Shown here one piece after another: positions 28,195-37,623 of a stretch of 37,881 nt of DNA. The notes beneath the pieces were generated by a model. The model was not told the DNA's origin and did not search any database. It saw only the letters and a list, made by a program, of their open reading frames with translations. The translations under genes and the position numbers were made by a program. Each line of letters begins with the position of its first letter. Position 1 is the stretch's first letter. Origin of the DNA: Rhodocyclaceae bacterium (GTDB lineage Bacteria > Pseudomonadota > Gammaproteobacteria > Burkholderiales > Rhodocyclaceae); contig JADFDU010000023.1 in the NCBI GenBank assembly GCA_018262775.1, positions 1 to 37,881 of the forward strand, read 5' to 3'.

Positions 28195-28713
28195 GTGGTA
28201 GTTGTACGTGTTGTACGCGGACGCGGCCTGCGTATCGTAGCCTTGATTTTATCATGGCTGCCGCTGGCGCTCGGCGCCGCACCCGGTGCATCCCACGGTA
28301 TTGCACCGGCGCGCGACCTGGCCGCCGACGCCCGCGAGATGCGCGCGCGGGGTACGGTCATGCTGGTGCTCTACAGCCAGGCCGACTGCCGCTGGTGCGA
28401 ACGCGCCAGGGCCGAAGTCCTCCTACCCCTGCAGGACGATCCCGCTTCGCGCGGTCGCGTCGTACTGCGCGAAATCGCCCTCGATGACGATACTTCGCTG
28501 ACCGACTTTGCCGGAAGGAAAACCACGCACCGCCAATTTGCCCGCAGTGAAGGCGCGCGCTTCACGCCGACCCTGATCGTCTATGGTCCGGACGGCACGC
28601 GGCTGGCCGAACCCATCGTCGGCTTCAGGATCGTCGATTTCTACGCCGAATACGTGAATCGCGTCATCGACGAAGGCCTGGCGCGCCTGCGACCGCCGTC
28701 CTCCAGGGACTGA
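28195..28713 (+). CDS. Thioredoxin-fold periplasmic protein
   Basis: About 172 aa with a hydrophobic N-terminal segment ([20 protein letters not shown], likely signal peptide) and one thioredoxin-like domain. The active-site motif is CRWC (C65-C68 in [13 protein letters not shown]), and the cis-Pro element is in [13 protein letters not shown]. This resembles the SoxW/thioredoxin_2 type exported reductases that work on periplasmic thiols; the substrate is unknown. The GTG at 28195 is chosen because GGAGG lies 5 nt upstream. It is divergent from hemC by 24 nt and convergent with the channel gene by 3 nt. Confidence 0.85.
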   Translation: MVVVRVVRGRGLRIVALILSWLPLALGAAPGASHGIAPARDLAADAREMRARGTVMLVLYSQADCRWCERARAEVLLPLQDDPASRGRVVLREIALDDDTSLTDFAGRKTTHRQFARSEGARFTPTLIVYGPDGTRLAEPIVGFRIVDFYAEYVNRVIDEGLARLRPPSSRD

Positions 28714-28716
28714 CTT

Positions 28717-30258
28717 TCACCCCGGCTCGCCCAGCCGGAAGAAGGTGCGCATCTTGCCGAGCAGGCTGGCGTGCTGGCGCCGCTTCTCCCGCGCCTCGGC
28801 TTCGGCGCCGAGCGCCTCCTGCGCGTCTGCGAGCTGCATGTTGCGCTCGGTGAGGATCGCCGCCAGGTCCTCGGCGATGGCCGGGCGCGAACGGATGATG
28901 TCCTCGAAGCCGGCCTTGTCGAGGCGGTAGCATTCCACCTCGCTCTTTGCCGCGACGGTGGCGCGGCGCGGCTCGCCGGTGAGCATGCCCATCTCGCCGA
29001 AGACGCTGCCGGCGGCGAGCGTCGTCAGCAGGCGGCGCGCGCCGGCCTGCTCGATCCACACTTCGGCCTCGCCCTCGACGAGGATGTAGAGCCAGTGCGC
29101 CACCATGCCCTGGCGCGTGATGACGTCGCCGCGCGCGAACGGCGCATGGACGAGCCGGTCGGCCAGGGCCTTCAGCTCCTCTTCGCTGAAGGCGGCGAAA
29201 ATGCCGACGCCGCGCAGGGCCCTGAGGCGGCGGCCGATCTCTCGCGCGCGCACCTCCGCCCGGTGCGCCTCGTTCTCCTTGATCATGTGCACCGAATATT
29301 CCGGCTCGGCGATGCGGATGCCGCCGCGCTGCAGCGCGGCGAGGACGTGGCTGCGCACGGCGGAGTCGGTCGGATCGTCAGGGCGCGGGTCGATCATCCA
29401 GTAGCGCAAGGCATAGCGGCCGTAGCTCGGGCCGAATTCCATGAGCACGCAGTTCGGCGCCGGCGTGCGCGACACGTTGGGAATGTCGGCGCTGGTTACG
29501 GCCTGCTCGACGGCCTGGATGACGCGCGCCGGCTGCGCGCTGTAATCGACGTTGAACCAGATCCAGCGCCGCCAGGTCTGCGTCGCCTGCTCGGGGCTCC
29601 AGATGACGGTGAACTTGCTCTTCATGAGCAGGCTGTTGGGCACGACGATGGTCTCGCCGTTGCGCGTCTCGATGGCGGTATGGCGCCAGCGAATGTCCAC
29701 CACGCGCCCGGAGACATCGTCGACCTTCACCCAGTCGCCGACCTCGATCGAGCTGTCGAGCTGCAGGGCCAGGCCGCCGAGGATGTTGCCCAGCGTATCC
29801 TGCATGGAGAAGGCGACCACCGCGGTGATCACCGCCGAAGTGGCGACGATGCCGGAGAGGTCGACGCCGGCCAGGCGCATGCGCACCAGGGCAAAGCCAA
29901 CATAGGCGAGGATGACGACGATGTCCTCGACGATGCGCGGCGGCCGCAGCCCCGCGGCCGGCAGCAGCACACGGAAGAGGCACAGGCCGGCCAGGCGGAT
30001 CAGCGCCACGCCGGAACCCACCACGAACAGCTCGTGTGCCGCCGCCGCGCCGACGGAGAGGCCGTGCGCATCGATCACGCCGGCGGCGAACTGTCCCGCC
30101 AGGCAGGCGGCAAACAAGCCCAGGGTGTAGGCGATGGAGCGCCGGTCGCTCGGCCGCAGGGACCACAGCAGGGCCGCCAGCAACAGCGCCGCCGACACCA
30201 CGTAGGGCGACTCCTCGCGCCAGAAATAGGCCCAGGCCGGCTGCAGCGATTCGAACAT
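28717..30258 (-). CDS. MscS-family channel with C-terminal cyclic-nucleotide-binding domain
   Basis: 513-aa membrane protein. About five transmembrane segments (roughly 18-36, 42-62, 75-98, 110-128, 133-165); the last is the MscS pore helix with AFSMQDTLGNILGGLALQLD, then the beta domain (DWVKVDDVSGRVVDIRWRHTAIETRNGE) and the C-terminal vestibule. A cNBD follows (about 350-465) with a full phosphate-binding cassette, FGEMGMLTGEPRRATVA (420-436). A charged coiled-coil tail ends the protein. This matches the bCNG subgroup of the MscS superfamily, reported to be ligand-gated more than tension-gated. The start overlaps the AlgR-like gene by TGATG. Confidence 0.92.
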   Translation of the reverse strand: MFESLQPAWAYFWREESPYVVSAALLLAALLWSLRPSDRRSIAYTLGLFAACLAGQFAAGVIDAHGLSVGAAAAHELFVVGSGVALIRLAGLCLFRVLLPAAGLRPPRIVEDIVVILAYVGFALVRMRLAGVDLSGIVATSAVITAVVAFSMQDTLGNILGGLALQLDSSIEVGDWVKVDDVSGRVVDIRWRHTAIETRNGETIVVPNSLLMKSKFTVIWSPEQATQTWRRWIWFNVDYSAQPARVIQAVEQAVTSADIPNVSRTPAPNCVLMEFGPSYGRYALRYWMIDPRPDDPTDSAVRSHVLAALQRGGIRIAEPEYSVHMIKENEAHRAEVRAREIGRRLRALRGVGIFAAFSEEELKALADRLVHAPFARGDVITRQGMVAHWLYILVEGEAEVWIEQAGARRLLTTLAAGSVFGEMGMLTGEPRRATVAAKSEVECYRLDKAGFEDIIRSRPAIAEDLAAILTERNMQLADAQEALGAEAEAREKRRQHASLLGKMRTFFRLGEPG

Positions 30259-31028
30259 CAGGCTTTGCCCTCGCCGGCAATCACTGCCTTGACGGCGGGC
30301 CATTGCCGGCGCGACACGGGCAGCTTCTCCTCCAGACCCGACAGCAGCACGGCCCAGTGCGTCTCGCCGTCCTCGGCGGCGTTCTTTTCGAAGCCGGCGA
30401 TGGCATCCCGCGCCACCAGGCAGTTACGATGCACGCGGATGAAGCGGATGGCAAACTCCTGCTCCAGGTGGGTGAGGGATTCGTCGAGCAGGTGCTCGCG
30501 CTCACGCGTGCGCGCCGTCACGTACTTCAGTTCGGCCTTGAGGTAGAGGATGTCTGCCACCGGGATCAGCAGGATGCGGCCGCGTTCGGAGACGGAAAGG
30601 TGGCGGCGCGCCTCCGGCGCCAGACTGGCAAGCGCCTCGCGCACCGGCGGCGCGGCACGGCGCGCCTTCTCCAGCGCCGCAGCCAGGCGCTGCGCCCGCA
30701 CGGGCTTGACCAGGTAGTCGATGGCATTCAACTCGAACGCCTGCACCGCGTACTGGTCGTAAGCGGTCGTAAACACCACCGCCGGCGCATGCTCGGCGCC
30801 GGCGAGGTGGCGCGCGAGTTCGATGCCGTCCATCTTCGGCATGCGGATGTCTACCAGTGCGACGTCGGCGGACACCGCCTCCAGCCGTTCGAGCGCCTCG
30901 ATGCCGTTGGCCGCCTCGCCGACGAGTTCGTTGGGCAGCTCGGCGGCGATATCCGCCAGCAGGGCCTTCAGGCGTGCCCGCGCCGGCGCCTCGTCGTCCA
31001 CAATAAACACGCGCAACGGTTCGCTCAT
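30258..31028 (-). CDS. algR: LytTR-family response regulator (AlgR-like)
   Basis: 256-aa two-component regulator. Receiver domain (about 5-125): VFIVDDEAPARARL acidic pair, phospho-acceptor D60 in VALVDIRMPKMDG, FTTAYDQYAVQAFELNAIDYLVKPV with the conserved Thr/Lys. A LytTR DNA-binding domain follows (about 150-250; LLIPVADILYLKAELKYVTA, FIRVHRNCLV). The start at 31028 is preferred over an ATG two codons upstream because AGGAGG lies 7 nt before it. The neighbours (argH, algZ-like kinase, hemCD) reproduce the Pseudomonas algR locus, though regulated genes here are unknown. Confidence 0.9.
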   Translation of the reverse strand: MSEPLRVFIVDDEAPARARLKALLADIAAELPNELVGEAANGIEALERLEAVSADVALVDIRMPKMDGIELARHLAGAEHAPAVVFTTAYDQYAVQAFELNAIDYLVKPVRAQRLAAALEKARRAAPPVREALASLAPEARRHLSVSERGRILLIPVADILYLKAELKYVTARTREREHLLDESLTHLEQEFAIRFIRVHRNCLVARDAIAGFEKNAAEDGETHWAVLLSGLEEKLPVSRRQWPAVKAVIAGEGKA

Positions 31029-31050
31029 GGTCATGCCTCCTGAAGGACCG

Positions 31051-31147
31051 CCCCGAAGGCGGCATGCGCCCCCTTGGGGGGGTGAAGCAGGGGTTTCGCG
31101 GAGCACCGCTCCGCGCCTGCGCAACGGGCCGGCTGTGCAAAGCCGGC
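31051..31147. repeat. Cluster of inverted repeats between the sensor and regulator genes
   Basis: Within the 148 bp separating the two-component genes are three palindromes: CCCCC-TT-GGGGG (31069-31080), CGCGGAGC-ACC-GCTCCGCG (31097-31115) and GCCGGCT-N6-AGCCGGC (31128-31147). They look like intergenic palindromic elements and could attenuate or protect the transcript between kinase and regulator. Confidence 0.6.
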
Positions 31148-31176
31148 ACTCCTCGAACGAAAGTGAGCGTGGGGGC

Positions 31177-32184
31177 TCATGTTCCTTCCCGGCGATAGGG
31201 CAGGCGGATGGTCACGCGAAACACGCCTGCTTCCGTCTCGGTTTCCAGTCGTGCCTCGAGATCGTAGAACAGCATCAACCGCTCGCGGATGTTGTCGAGC
31301 GCCATGCGGTTGCCGGCGTGCTGCGCATGCTCGCCATGGTAGGGATTGGACAGCGCAATGCGGATCTCCTCGCCCTCGCGCGCCGCGCGCAGCGTCACCG
31401 TCACCGGTTCCGGAGACGGCTCGACACCATGGTAGACGGCGTTCTCCAGCAAGGGTTGCAACATGAGCGGCGGCACCTGCGCGTCCAGCGGGCAGGCGTC
31501 GACGTCCCATGCCACGTGCAGCCTGTCGCCCAGACGCAGATTCTCCAGCTCGAGGTACTGCCGGCACAGTCCGAATTCCTCCTTCAGCGTCACCAGATCC
31601 TTGTTCTCGCCCATCAGCACGCGGAACAGGTCCGAGAGTTCCTCCAGCGCCTGTTCGGCGCGGCGCGGATCGGAGCGGATGACGCCGAGCACGGCATTCA
31701 GGCTGTTGAAGAGGAAATGCGGGCGGATGCGCGCCGTCAGCGCCATCAGGCGCGCCTCGGCGACGGCCGGCGAGAAGGCGCGGTTGCGCAAGTCGAAATA
31801 GGCCAGGATGGCCAGTGCCACCGCCGCGCCCCACAGGGCGGCGCGCGGCAGGGCTGCCAGCGGCAGGCCGGGCGGGTTGAGCAGGGCATGGAACAGTGCG
31901 GCGAGCAAGGCGCAGGCACCGGTCACGGCGGCCAGCGCCACGCCATACGGCAGGCGCGCCAGCCATTTGCCCGTCGCGTACAACAGTACCACGCAGGCGA
32001 TCAGCGGCGGCTCGACCACGGCGGCGAGTTCGACCATTTCCTGCGGCAGGCGCGCCAGTTCGGCGTTGCGCACCAGCGCCGCACACAGGGCCAGCAGGTT
32101 CACCGCCAGCAGGCTGCGCAACATGACGCCGAGATTGCCGAAGTCCGGCAGGCGTGTCGGCTGGGGGTTTTGCCGTATACTCAT
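31177..32184 (-). CDS. algZ: LytS-type sensor histidine kinase (AlgZ-like)
   Basis: 335-aa membrane sensor. Four hydrophobic helices (about 20-38, 55-72, 80-101, 114-131) without an extracytoplasmic domain, then a His_kinase (LytS) module: [19 protein letters not shown] with phospho-acceptor H156, the N-box [17 protein letters not shown], and a G-box [12 protein letters not shown]. This is the unorthodox kinase type that pairs with LytTR regulators, and the AlgR-like partner is next downstream (148 bp away, past an inverted-repeat cluster). Divergent from argH with only 38 bp between starts. Confidence 0.9.
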   Translation of the reverse strand: MSIRQNPQPTRLPDFGNLGVMLRSLLAVNLLALCAALVRNAELARLPQEMVELAAVVEPPLIACVVLLYATGKWLARLPYGVALAAVTGACALLAALFHALLNPPGLPLAALPRAALWGAAVALAILAYFDLRNRAFSPAVAEARLMALTARIRPHFLFNSLNAVLGVIRSDPRRAEQALEELSDLFRVLMGENKDLVTLKEEFGLCRQYLELENLRLGDRLHVAWDVDACPLDAQVPPLMLQPLLENAVYHGVEPSPEPVTVTLRAAREGEEIRIALSNPYHGEHAQHAGNRMALDNIRERLMLFYDLEARLETETEAGVFRVTIRLPYRREGT

Positions 32185-32222
32185 TTGCTGCCCTGAACAC
32201 CATAGTAGTATCCGGAACGATT

Positions 32223-33617
32223 ATGACAGATCACAGCAGTGATTCCAGTGACAAGGCCTGGTCCGGGCGCTTCAGTGAGCCGGTGGCGGATCTCGTCAAG
32301 CGCTATACGGCCTCCGTGTCCTTCGACCGGCGCCTGGCCTTCCACGATATCCGCGGTTCGCTTGCCCACGCGCGCATGCTGGCGCAGCAGGGCATCCTCG
32401 GCGAGGACGACCTCACCGCCATCGAGCGCGGCATGGCGGCGATCAAGCTGGAAATCGAGAACGGGGAGTTCGACTGGTCGCTCGACGACGAGGACGTGCA
32501 TCTCAACATCGAGAAGCGCCTCACCGCCCTCGTCGGCGACGCCGGCAAGCGCCTGCACACCGGCCGCTCGCGCAACGACCAGGTCGCCACCGACATCCGC
32601 CTGTGGCTGCGCGAGGAGATCGACGGCCTCGACGCCCTGCTGCGCAGCTACCAGGGGGCGCTGCTCGACCTGGCCGCAGCGCATGCCGCCACGCCGATGC
32701 CGGGCTTCACGCACCTGCAGGTGGCGCAGCCGGTCACCTTCGGCCACCACCTGATGGCCTATTTCGAGATGGCGGCGCGCGACCGCGAGCGCCTCGCCGA
32801 CTGCCGCAAGCGGGTCAACCGCCTGCCGCTGGGCGCAGCCGCGCTGGCCGGCACCTCCTATCCGATCGATCGTGCGTTCGTCGCCCGCGAACTGGGCTTC
32901 GACGGCGTCTGCGCGAACTCCCTCGATGCCGTCAGCGACCGTGATTTCGCCATCGAGTTCACCGCGGCGGCGGCGCTGGTCATGACCCACATCTCGCGCT
33001 TCTCCGAAGAGCTGATCCTGTGGATGAACCCGCGTGTGGGCTTCATCGACCTCGCCGACCGCTTCTGCACCGGCTCCTCGATCATGCCGCAGAAGAAGAA
33101 TCCCGACGTGCCCGAGCTGGCGCGCGGCAAGAGCGGCCGCGTCTATGGCCACCTGATGGGCCTGCTGACGCTCATGAAGGGCCAGCCGCTGGCCTACAAC
33201 AAGGACAACCAGGAAGACAAGGAGCCGCTCTTCGACACGGTCGACACCGTGCGCGACACGCTGGCCATCTTCGCCGATCTCGTCGGCGGCATTCACGTGC
33301 GCCCCGAAGCCATGCGCGCGGCGCTGCGGCAGGGCTATGCCACCGCCACCGACCTCGCCGATTACCTGGTGAAGAAGGGCCTGCCCTTCCGCGACGCCCA
33401 CGAAGCAGTGGCCCTCGCCGTGCGCGCCGCCGAGGAGAAAGGCTGCGACCTGGCCGAACTCGGCCTCGACGCGCTGCGCCGCTTCTCGCCGCTCATCGAC
33501 GAGGACGCCCTCGCCGTGCTCAGCGTGGAAGGCTCGCTCGCCTCGCGCAACCATGTTGGCGGCACCGCGCCGGAACAGGTGCGCGCGGCGATCGCCGCGG
33601 CGCGGAAAACCCTGTAG
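32223..33617 (+). CDS. argH: Argininosuccinate lyase
   Basis: Last step of arginine synthesis: argininosuccinate to arginine + fumarate. 464 aa. Landmarks: [10 protein letters not shown] start, [32 protein letters not shown], and the fumarase/lyase superfamily signature [12 protein letters not shown] with the catalytic Ser. The 38-bp gap to algZ means the two promoters must overlap. The stop is followed at once by a palindromic element, then the first kinase gene. Confidence 0.97.
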   Translation: MTDHSSDSSDKAWSGRFSEPVADLVKRYTASVSFDRRLAFHDIRGSLAHARMLAQQGILGEDDLTAIERGMAAIKLEIENGEFDWSLDDEDVHLNIEKRLTALVGDAGKRLHTGRSRNDQVATDIRLWLREEIDGLDALLRSYQGALLDLAAAHAATPMPGFTHLQVAQPVTFGHHLMAYFEMAARDRERLADCRKRVNRLPLGAAALAGTSYPIDRAFVARELGFDGVCANSLDAVSDRDFAIEFTAAAALVMTHISRFSEELILWMNPRVGFIDLADRFCTGSSIMPQKKNPDVPELARGKSGRVYGHLMGLLTLMKGQPLAYNKDNQEDKEPLFDTVDTVRDTLAIFADLVGGIHVRPEAMRAALRQGYATATDLADYLVKKGLPFRDAHEAVALAVRAAEEKGCDLAELGLDALRRFSPLIDEDALAVLSVEGSLASRNHVGGTAPEQVRAAIAAARKTL

Positions 33618-33678
33618 GTCAGTCCCCAGCCCGACAGAAAACCTGCAAGTAAACATGTCGGGCTGAAGCCCGACCTAC
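33614..33678. repeat. Palindromic (REP-like) element between argH and kinase 1
   Basis: Nested inverted repeats: GTAGGTC (33614-33620) with GACCTAC (33672-33678), AGCCCGACA (33628-33636) with TGTCGGGCT (33656-33664), and the compact TCGGGCTGAAGCCCGA (33658-33673). It starts at the argH stop and ends 5 nt before the kinase ATG. GTCGGGCTTCAGCCCGAC-like palindromes are common dispersed elements in related genomes; it may also terminate argH. Confidence 0.75.
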
Positions 33679-33683
33679 AGATC

Positions 33684-34964
<1,281 letters not shown>

Positions 34965-34971
34965 AGGCGCG

Positions 34972-36273
34972 ATGGAGACCCCGGAGAAGATCGGCAAGTA
35001 CGACGTCCGCAGCCATCTCGGCGAGGGCGCCACCAGCACGGTCTGGCTGGGCTGGGATCCGTTCGCCCAGCGTGAGGTGGCGATCAAGGTCATCGCCCAG
35101 GAAGTGCTGCGCGACAAGGAGCGCGGGCGCCTTTATCGCCACCTGCTGGTCAACGAAGCCTCCCTCGCCGGCAAGCTGATGCACCCGCACATCGTGCAGA
35201 TCTTCGACGCCGTGGTCGACGATGCGCAAAGCTACATCGTCATGGAGTACGTCGCCGGTGGCACCCTCGAACCCTTCTGCACGCCGGACAACCTGCTGCC
35301 GCTCGACCGGCTGGTGGAGATCGTCTTCAAATGCACGCGGGCGCTGGACTACGCCTACCATCTGGGCATCACCCACCGCGACATCAAGCCGGCCAACATC
35401 CTTCTCGCCGCATCTGACAACCTCGGCGGGGACATCAAGATCTCGGATTTCGGCGCGGCGCTGTTCACCAGTGGTGACCAGACGCGCACCCAGGTCTCGG
35501 GTATCGGCTCGCCCGCCTACATGTCGCCGCAACAGGTGCGTGAAATGCCGCTCAACCACCAGACCGACATCTATTCTCTCGGCGTCGTCATGTACCAGCT
35601 GCTCACCGGCCGCCTGCCCTTCCAGGCGAGCAACAACTACAGCATGGTGTACCAGATCACCCATGACGCACCGCCGCCGCCTTCGGATTTCCGCCGCGAG
35701 ATCCCGGAGAACCTCGACGCCGTCGTCGCCCGCGCCATGCAGAAAGATCTTGACGCGCGTTACACCAGTTGGGAGGAGTTCTCACACGACCTGGCGCAGG
35801 CCTTCCGCAACAAACAGCTGAAGGCGCGCGAACGCGATTTCGCCGACACGGAAAAGTACGAGACCCTGCGCGACCTACCCTTCTTCACCGAATTCAGCGA
35901 CGTCGAGATCTGGGAGGTGGTGCGTTTCTCCGACTGGAACCAGGTGGCGCCCGAGACCGTCATCATGAAGGACGGCGAACCGGGCGACTATTTCTGCTTC
36001 CTCGCCGAAGGCGAGGTGAGGATCAACAAGCGCGGGCGCATCCTCAGCATCCTCACCCCCGGCGACTGCTTCGGCGAAATGGCCGTCATCAGCAGGAGCC
36101 ACAGCAGCCGCAACGCCGACGTCGTCGCGCAGACACCGGCGAAGATCATCACCATCCGCGGCGACGCGCTACGGCAAGCCTCGGAAGTCTGCCGCATGCA
36201 TTTCTACGCCGCCTTCCTCGAAGTGCTGGCCAACCGCCTGGCGCTGGCCAACGCGCGTCTCGCCTCGGTTTGA
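34972..36273 (+). CDS. Ser/Thr protein kinase with C-terminal cNBD-like domain (kinase 2)
   Basis: 433 aa, tandem paralogue of kinase 1, 7 nt downstream, sharing the whole architecture. Kinase: GEGATSTV, VAIK (K39), HRDIKPAN (D137, N142), DFG (D159), GIGSPAYMSPQQV, SLGVVMYQLLTG. cNBD-like part (about 303-420) with FFTEFSDVEIWEVVRFSDW and FGEMAVISRSHSSRNADV. The two proteins differ most in the alphaC region and the cassette loop, suggesting different partners or ligands. It ends in a TGATG overlap with a fructosamine-kinase-like gene, so the three genes are likely one operon. Confidence 0.93.
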   Translation: METPEKIGKYDVRSHLGEGATSTVWLGWDPFAQREVAIKVIAQEVLRDKERGRLYRHLLVNEASLAGKLMHPHIVQIFDAVVDDAQSYIVMEYVAGGTLEPFCTPDNLLPLDRLVEIVFKCTRALDYAYHLGITHRDIKPANILLAASDNLGGDIKISDFGAALFTSGDQTRTQVSGIGSPAYMSPQQVREMPLNHQTDIYSLGVVMYQLLTGRLPFQASNNYSMVYQITHDAPPPPSDFRREIPENLDAVVARAMQKDLDARYTSWEEFSHDLAQAFRNKQLKARERDFADTEKYETLRDLPFFTEFSDVEIWEVVRFSDWNQVAPETVIMKDGEPGDYFCFLAEGEVRINKRGRILSILTPGDCFGEMAVISRSHSSRNADVVAQTPAKIITIRGDALRQASEVCRMHFYAAFLEVLANRLALANARLASV

Positions 36274-37154
36274 TGCCACTGGGCGAATCGCTCTCGGCTG
36301 AGATCAGTCGCGTCTCGGGTCGTCCGTTCCATGCGTTGTCCAGCCGTGAGGCGAGCGGCGGCTGCATCCATCGCGCGTGGGTGCTTGAAGGCGACGGGGC
36401 AAACTGGTTCGTAAAACTGAACGACCCGACAGCCCTGTCGATGTTCGAGGCAGAAAGCGATGGACTGGTGGCCTTGGCCGGGGCGAACGCATTCCGCATG
36501 CCGCGGCCGCTGTGCTGCGGCGTGATCGACGGGCAGGCGTATCTCGTATTGGAACATCTGCACCTGCGGCCGGTCGCTGAACACGTCGGTGCCATCGCCT
36601 GCGGCCGCGCGCTGGCGGCGTTGCACCTAAGCCGTGGCGCGCATTACGGCTGGCGCCGCGACAACTTCATCGGCGCCACGCCGCAAATCAACCCGCAGAG
36701 CGACAGCTGGCCGCGCTTCTTCGCTACGGCGCGCCTGCTGCCGCAGGTGAGACGCGCCGCTACACACGGGCGGCAACTGCAGGACAAGGGAGCGTTATTG
36801 GCGGAAAAGTTACCAGCATTTTTTCTCGACTATCGTGCCCAGCCGAGTCTGCTGCACGGTGACCTGTGGCATGGCAACGCGGCAATGTGCGGCGACGCGC
36901 CGGCCGTCTTCGATCCGGCCGTGTATTTCGGCGACCGCGAGACGGACCTGGCGATGACGGAATTGTTCGGCGGATTTCCGCAGGCGTTTTATGCCGCCTA
37001 TCGCGAGGCCTGGCCGCTGGCGGAAGGCTACGAGTCGCGCAAGACACTCTACAACCTCTACCACGTCCTCAACCATCTCAACCTGTTCGGCGCCGGCTAC
37101 CTGCGCCAGGCAGAGCGGATGATCGACCGGCTGCTGGCCGAATTGCGCGGTTAG
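36273..37154 (+). CDS. Fructosamine/ketosamine-3-kinase family protein
   Basis: 293-aa APH-fold kinase of the fructosamine kinase family (YniA type), which phosphorylates sugar adducts on protein lysines so that they fall off. Landmarks: N-lobe WFVKLN (K48), LVLEHLHL, HYGWRRDNFIGATPQ (typical), the catalytic LLHGDLWHGN (D197, N202), and VFDPAVYFGDRETDLAMTELFGGF (metal-binding Asp214). The start shares a base with the kinase 2 stop, so translation is coupled. A GC-rich hairpin spans its stop codon (37145-37160). Confidence 0.9.
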   Translation: MPLGESLSAEISRVSGRPFHALSSREASGGCIHRAWVLEGDGANWFVKLNDPTALSMFEAESDGLVALAGANAFRMPRPLCCGVIDGQAYLVLEHLHLRPVAEHVGAIACGRALAALHLSRGAHYGWRRDNFIGATPQINPQSDSWPRFFATARLLPQVRRAATHGRQLQDKGALLAEKLPAFFLDYRAQPSLLHGDLWHGNAAMCGDAPAVFDPAVYFGDRETDLAMTELFGGFPQAFYAAYREAWPLAEGYESRKTLYNLYHVLNHLNLFGAGYLRQAERMIDRLLAELRG

Positions 37155-37169
37155 CCGCGCCCTGCCGGC

Positions 37170-37211
37170 AAAAGTCAGCCGCTGCAATACGGTGGTGGTA
37201 GCGGCAGCGGC
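37170..37211 (-). terminator. Candidate terminator after grxD
   Basis: Read on the minus strand: GCCGCTGC (37211-37204) pairs with GCAGCGGC (37185-37178) around an 18-nt loop, followed by TGACTTTT. The stem is good, but the loop is long and the T-run short. Confidence 0.4.
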
Positions 37212-37224
37212 GACAGGAAAGCCG

Positions 37225-37545
37225 CTAGGCGGCGATGCCTTCGAGTTTCTTCTGCAGCTCGCCCGTCTGGTACATCTCGCTGACGATGTCGGAACCGCCG
37301 ACGAACTCGCCGTTGATGTAGAGCTGCGGAATGGTCGGCCAGCTGGAGAAGTCCTTGATGCCGGCGCGGATGCCCGGATGCTCCAGGACGTTCACCGAGA
37401 AGTAGTCCTTCACACCGCACTGCTTGAGGATCTGCGCCGCCTTGGCGGAGAAACCACATTGCGGAAATGTCGGCGTGCCCTTCATGTAGAGCACCACCGG
37501 GTGGGTGGAAACCTGTTCCTTGAGGAGGTCTTGTACGTTGTCCAT
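37225..37545 (-). CDS. grxD: Monothiol glutaredoxin, Grx4/GrxD type
   Basis: 106-aa CGFS-type glutaredoxin that binds and transfers [2Fe-2S] clusters, with glutathione, to apoproteins. Landmarks: K22 in YMKGTP, the CGFS active site (C30 in FPQCGFSAKA), SSWPTIPQLYINGEFVGGSDI (cis-Pro and GSH-binding residues). GAAGGGAA lies about 6 nt before the ATG. The upstream region is unusually AT-rich with a TTGACA box and a 15-bp tandem repeat. prmC lies upstream on the same strand, the common beta/gamma arrangement. Confidence 0.96.
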   Translation of the reverse strand: MDNVQDLLKEQVSTHPVVLYMKGTPTFPQCGFSAKAAQILKQCGVKDYFSVNVLEHPGIRAGIKDFSSWPTIPQLYINGEFVGGSDIVSEMYQTGELQKKLEGIAA

Positions 37546-37559
37546 TGCTGTTCCCTTCG

Positions 37560-37598
37560 AAATAATCCTACTAAAAATAACCCTACTAATTTTGTCAA
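37560..37598 (-). promoter_or_regulatory. grxD promoter with tandem repeat and IscR-like site
   Basis: Minus strand: consensus TTGACA (37598-37593), with TTTAGT as possible -10 17 nt downstream (37575-37570). The spacer and -10 region consist of two 15-bp tandem units, TTAGTAGGGTTATTT (37589-37575) and TTAGTAGGATTATTT (37574-37560), differing at one base. ACTTGAC-N6-AGT resembles much of an IscR type 1 site. Confidence 0.55.
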
Positions 37599-37623
37599 GT
37601 TTAACGGTTACCGCCGTGTCGCG

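Noticed and set aside
28771..30546. Long plus-strand frame opposite the channel gene
   Set aside because: The minus strand encodes a complete MscS pore helix and cNBD; the plus frame is compositionally a shadow.
36273..37154. Aminoglycoside-resistance phosphotransferase
   Set aside because: The fold is shared, but HYGWRRDNFIG and the DPAVYFGDRETDLAM region match the fructosamine kinase family.
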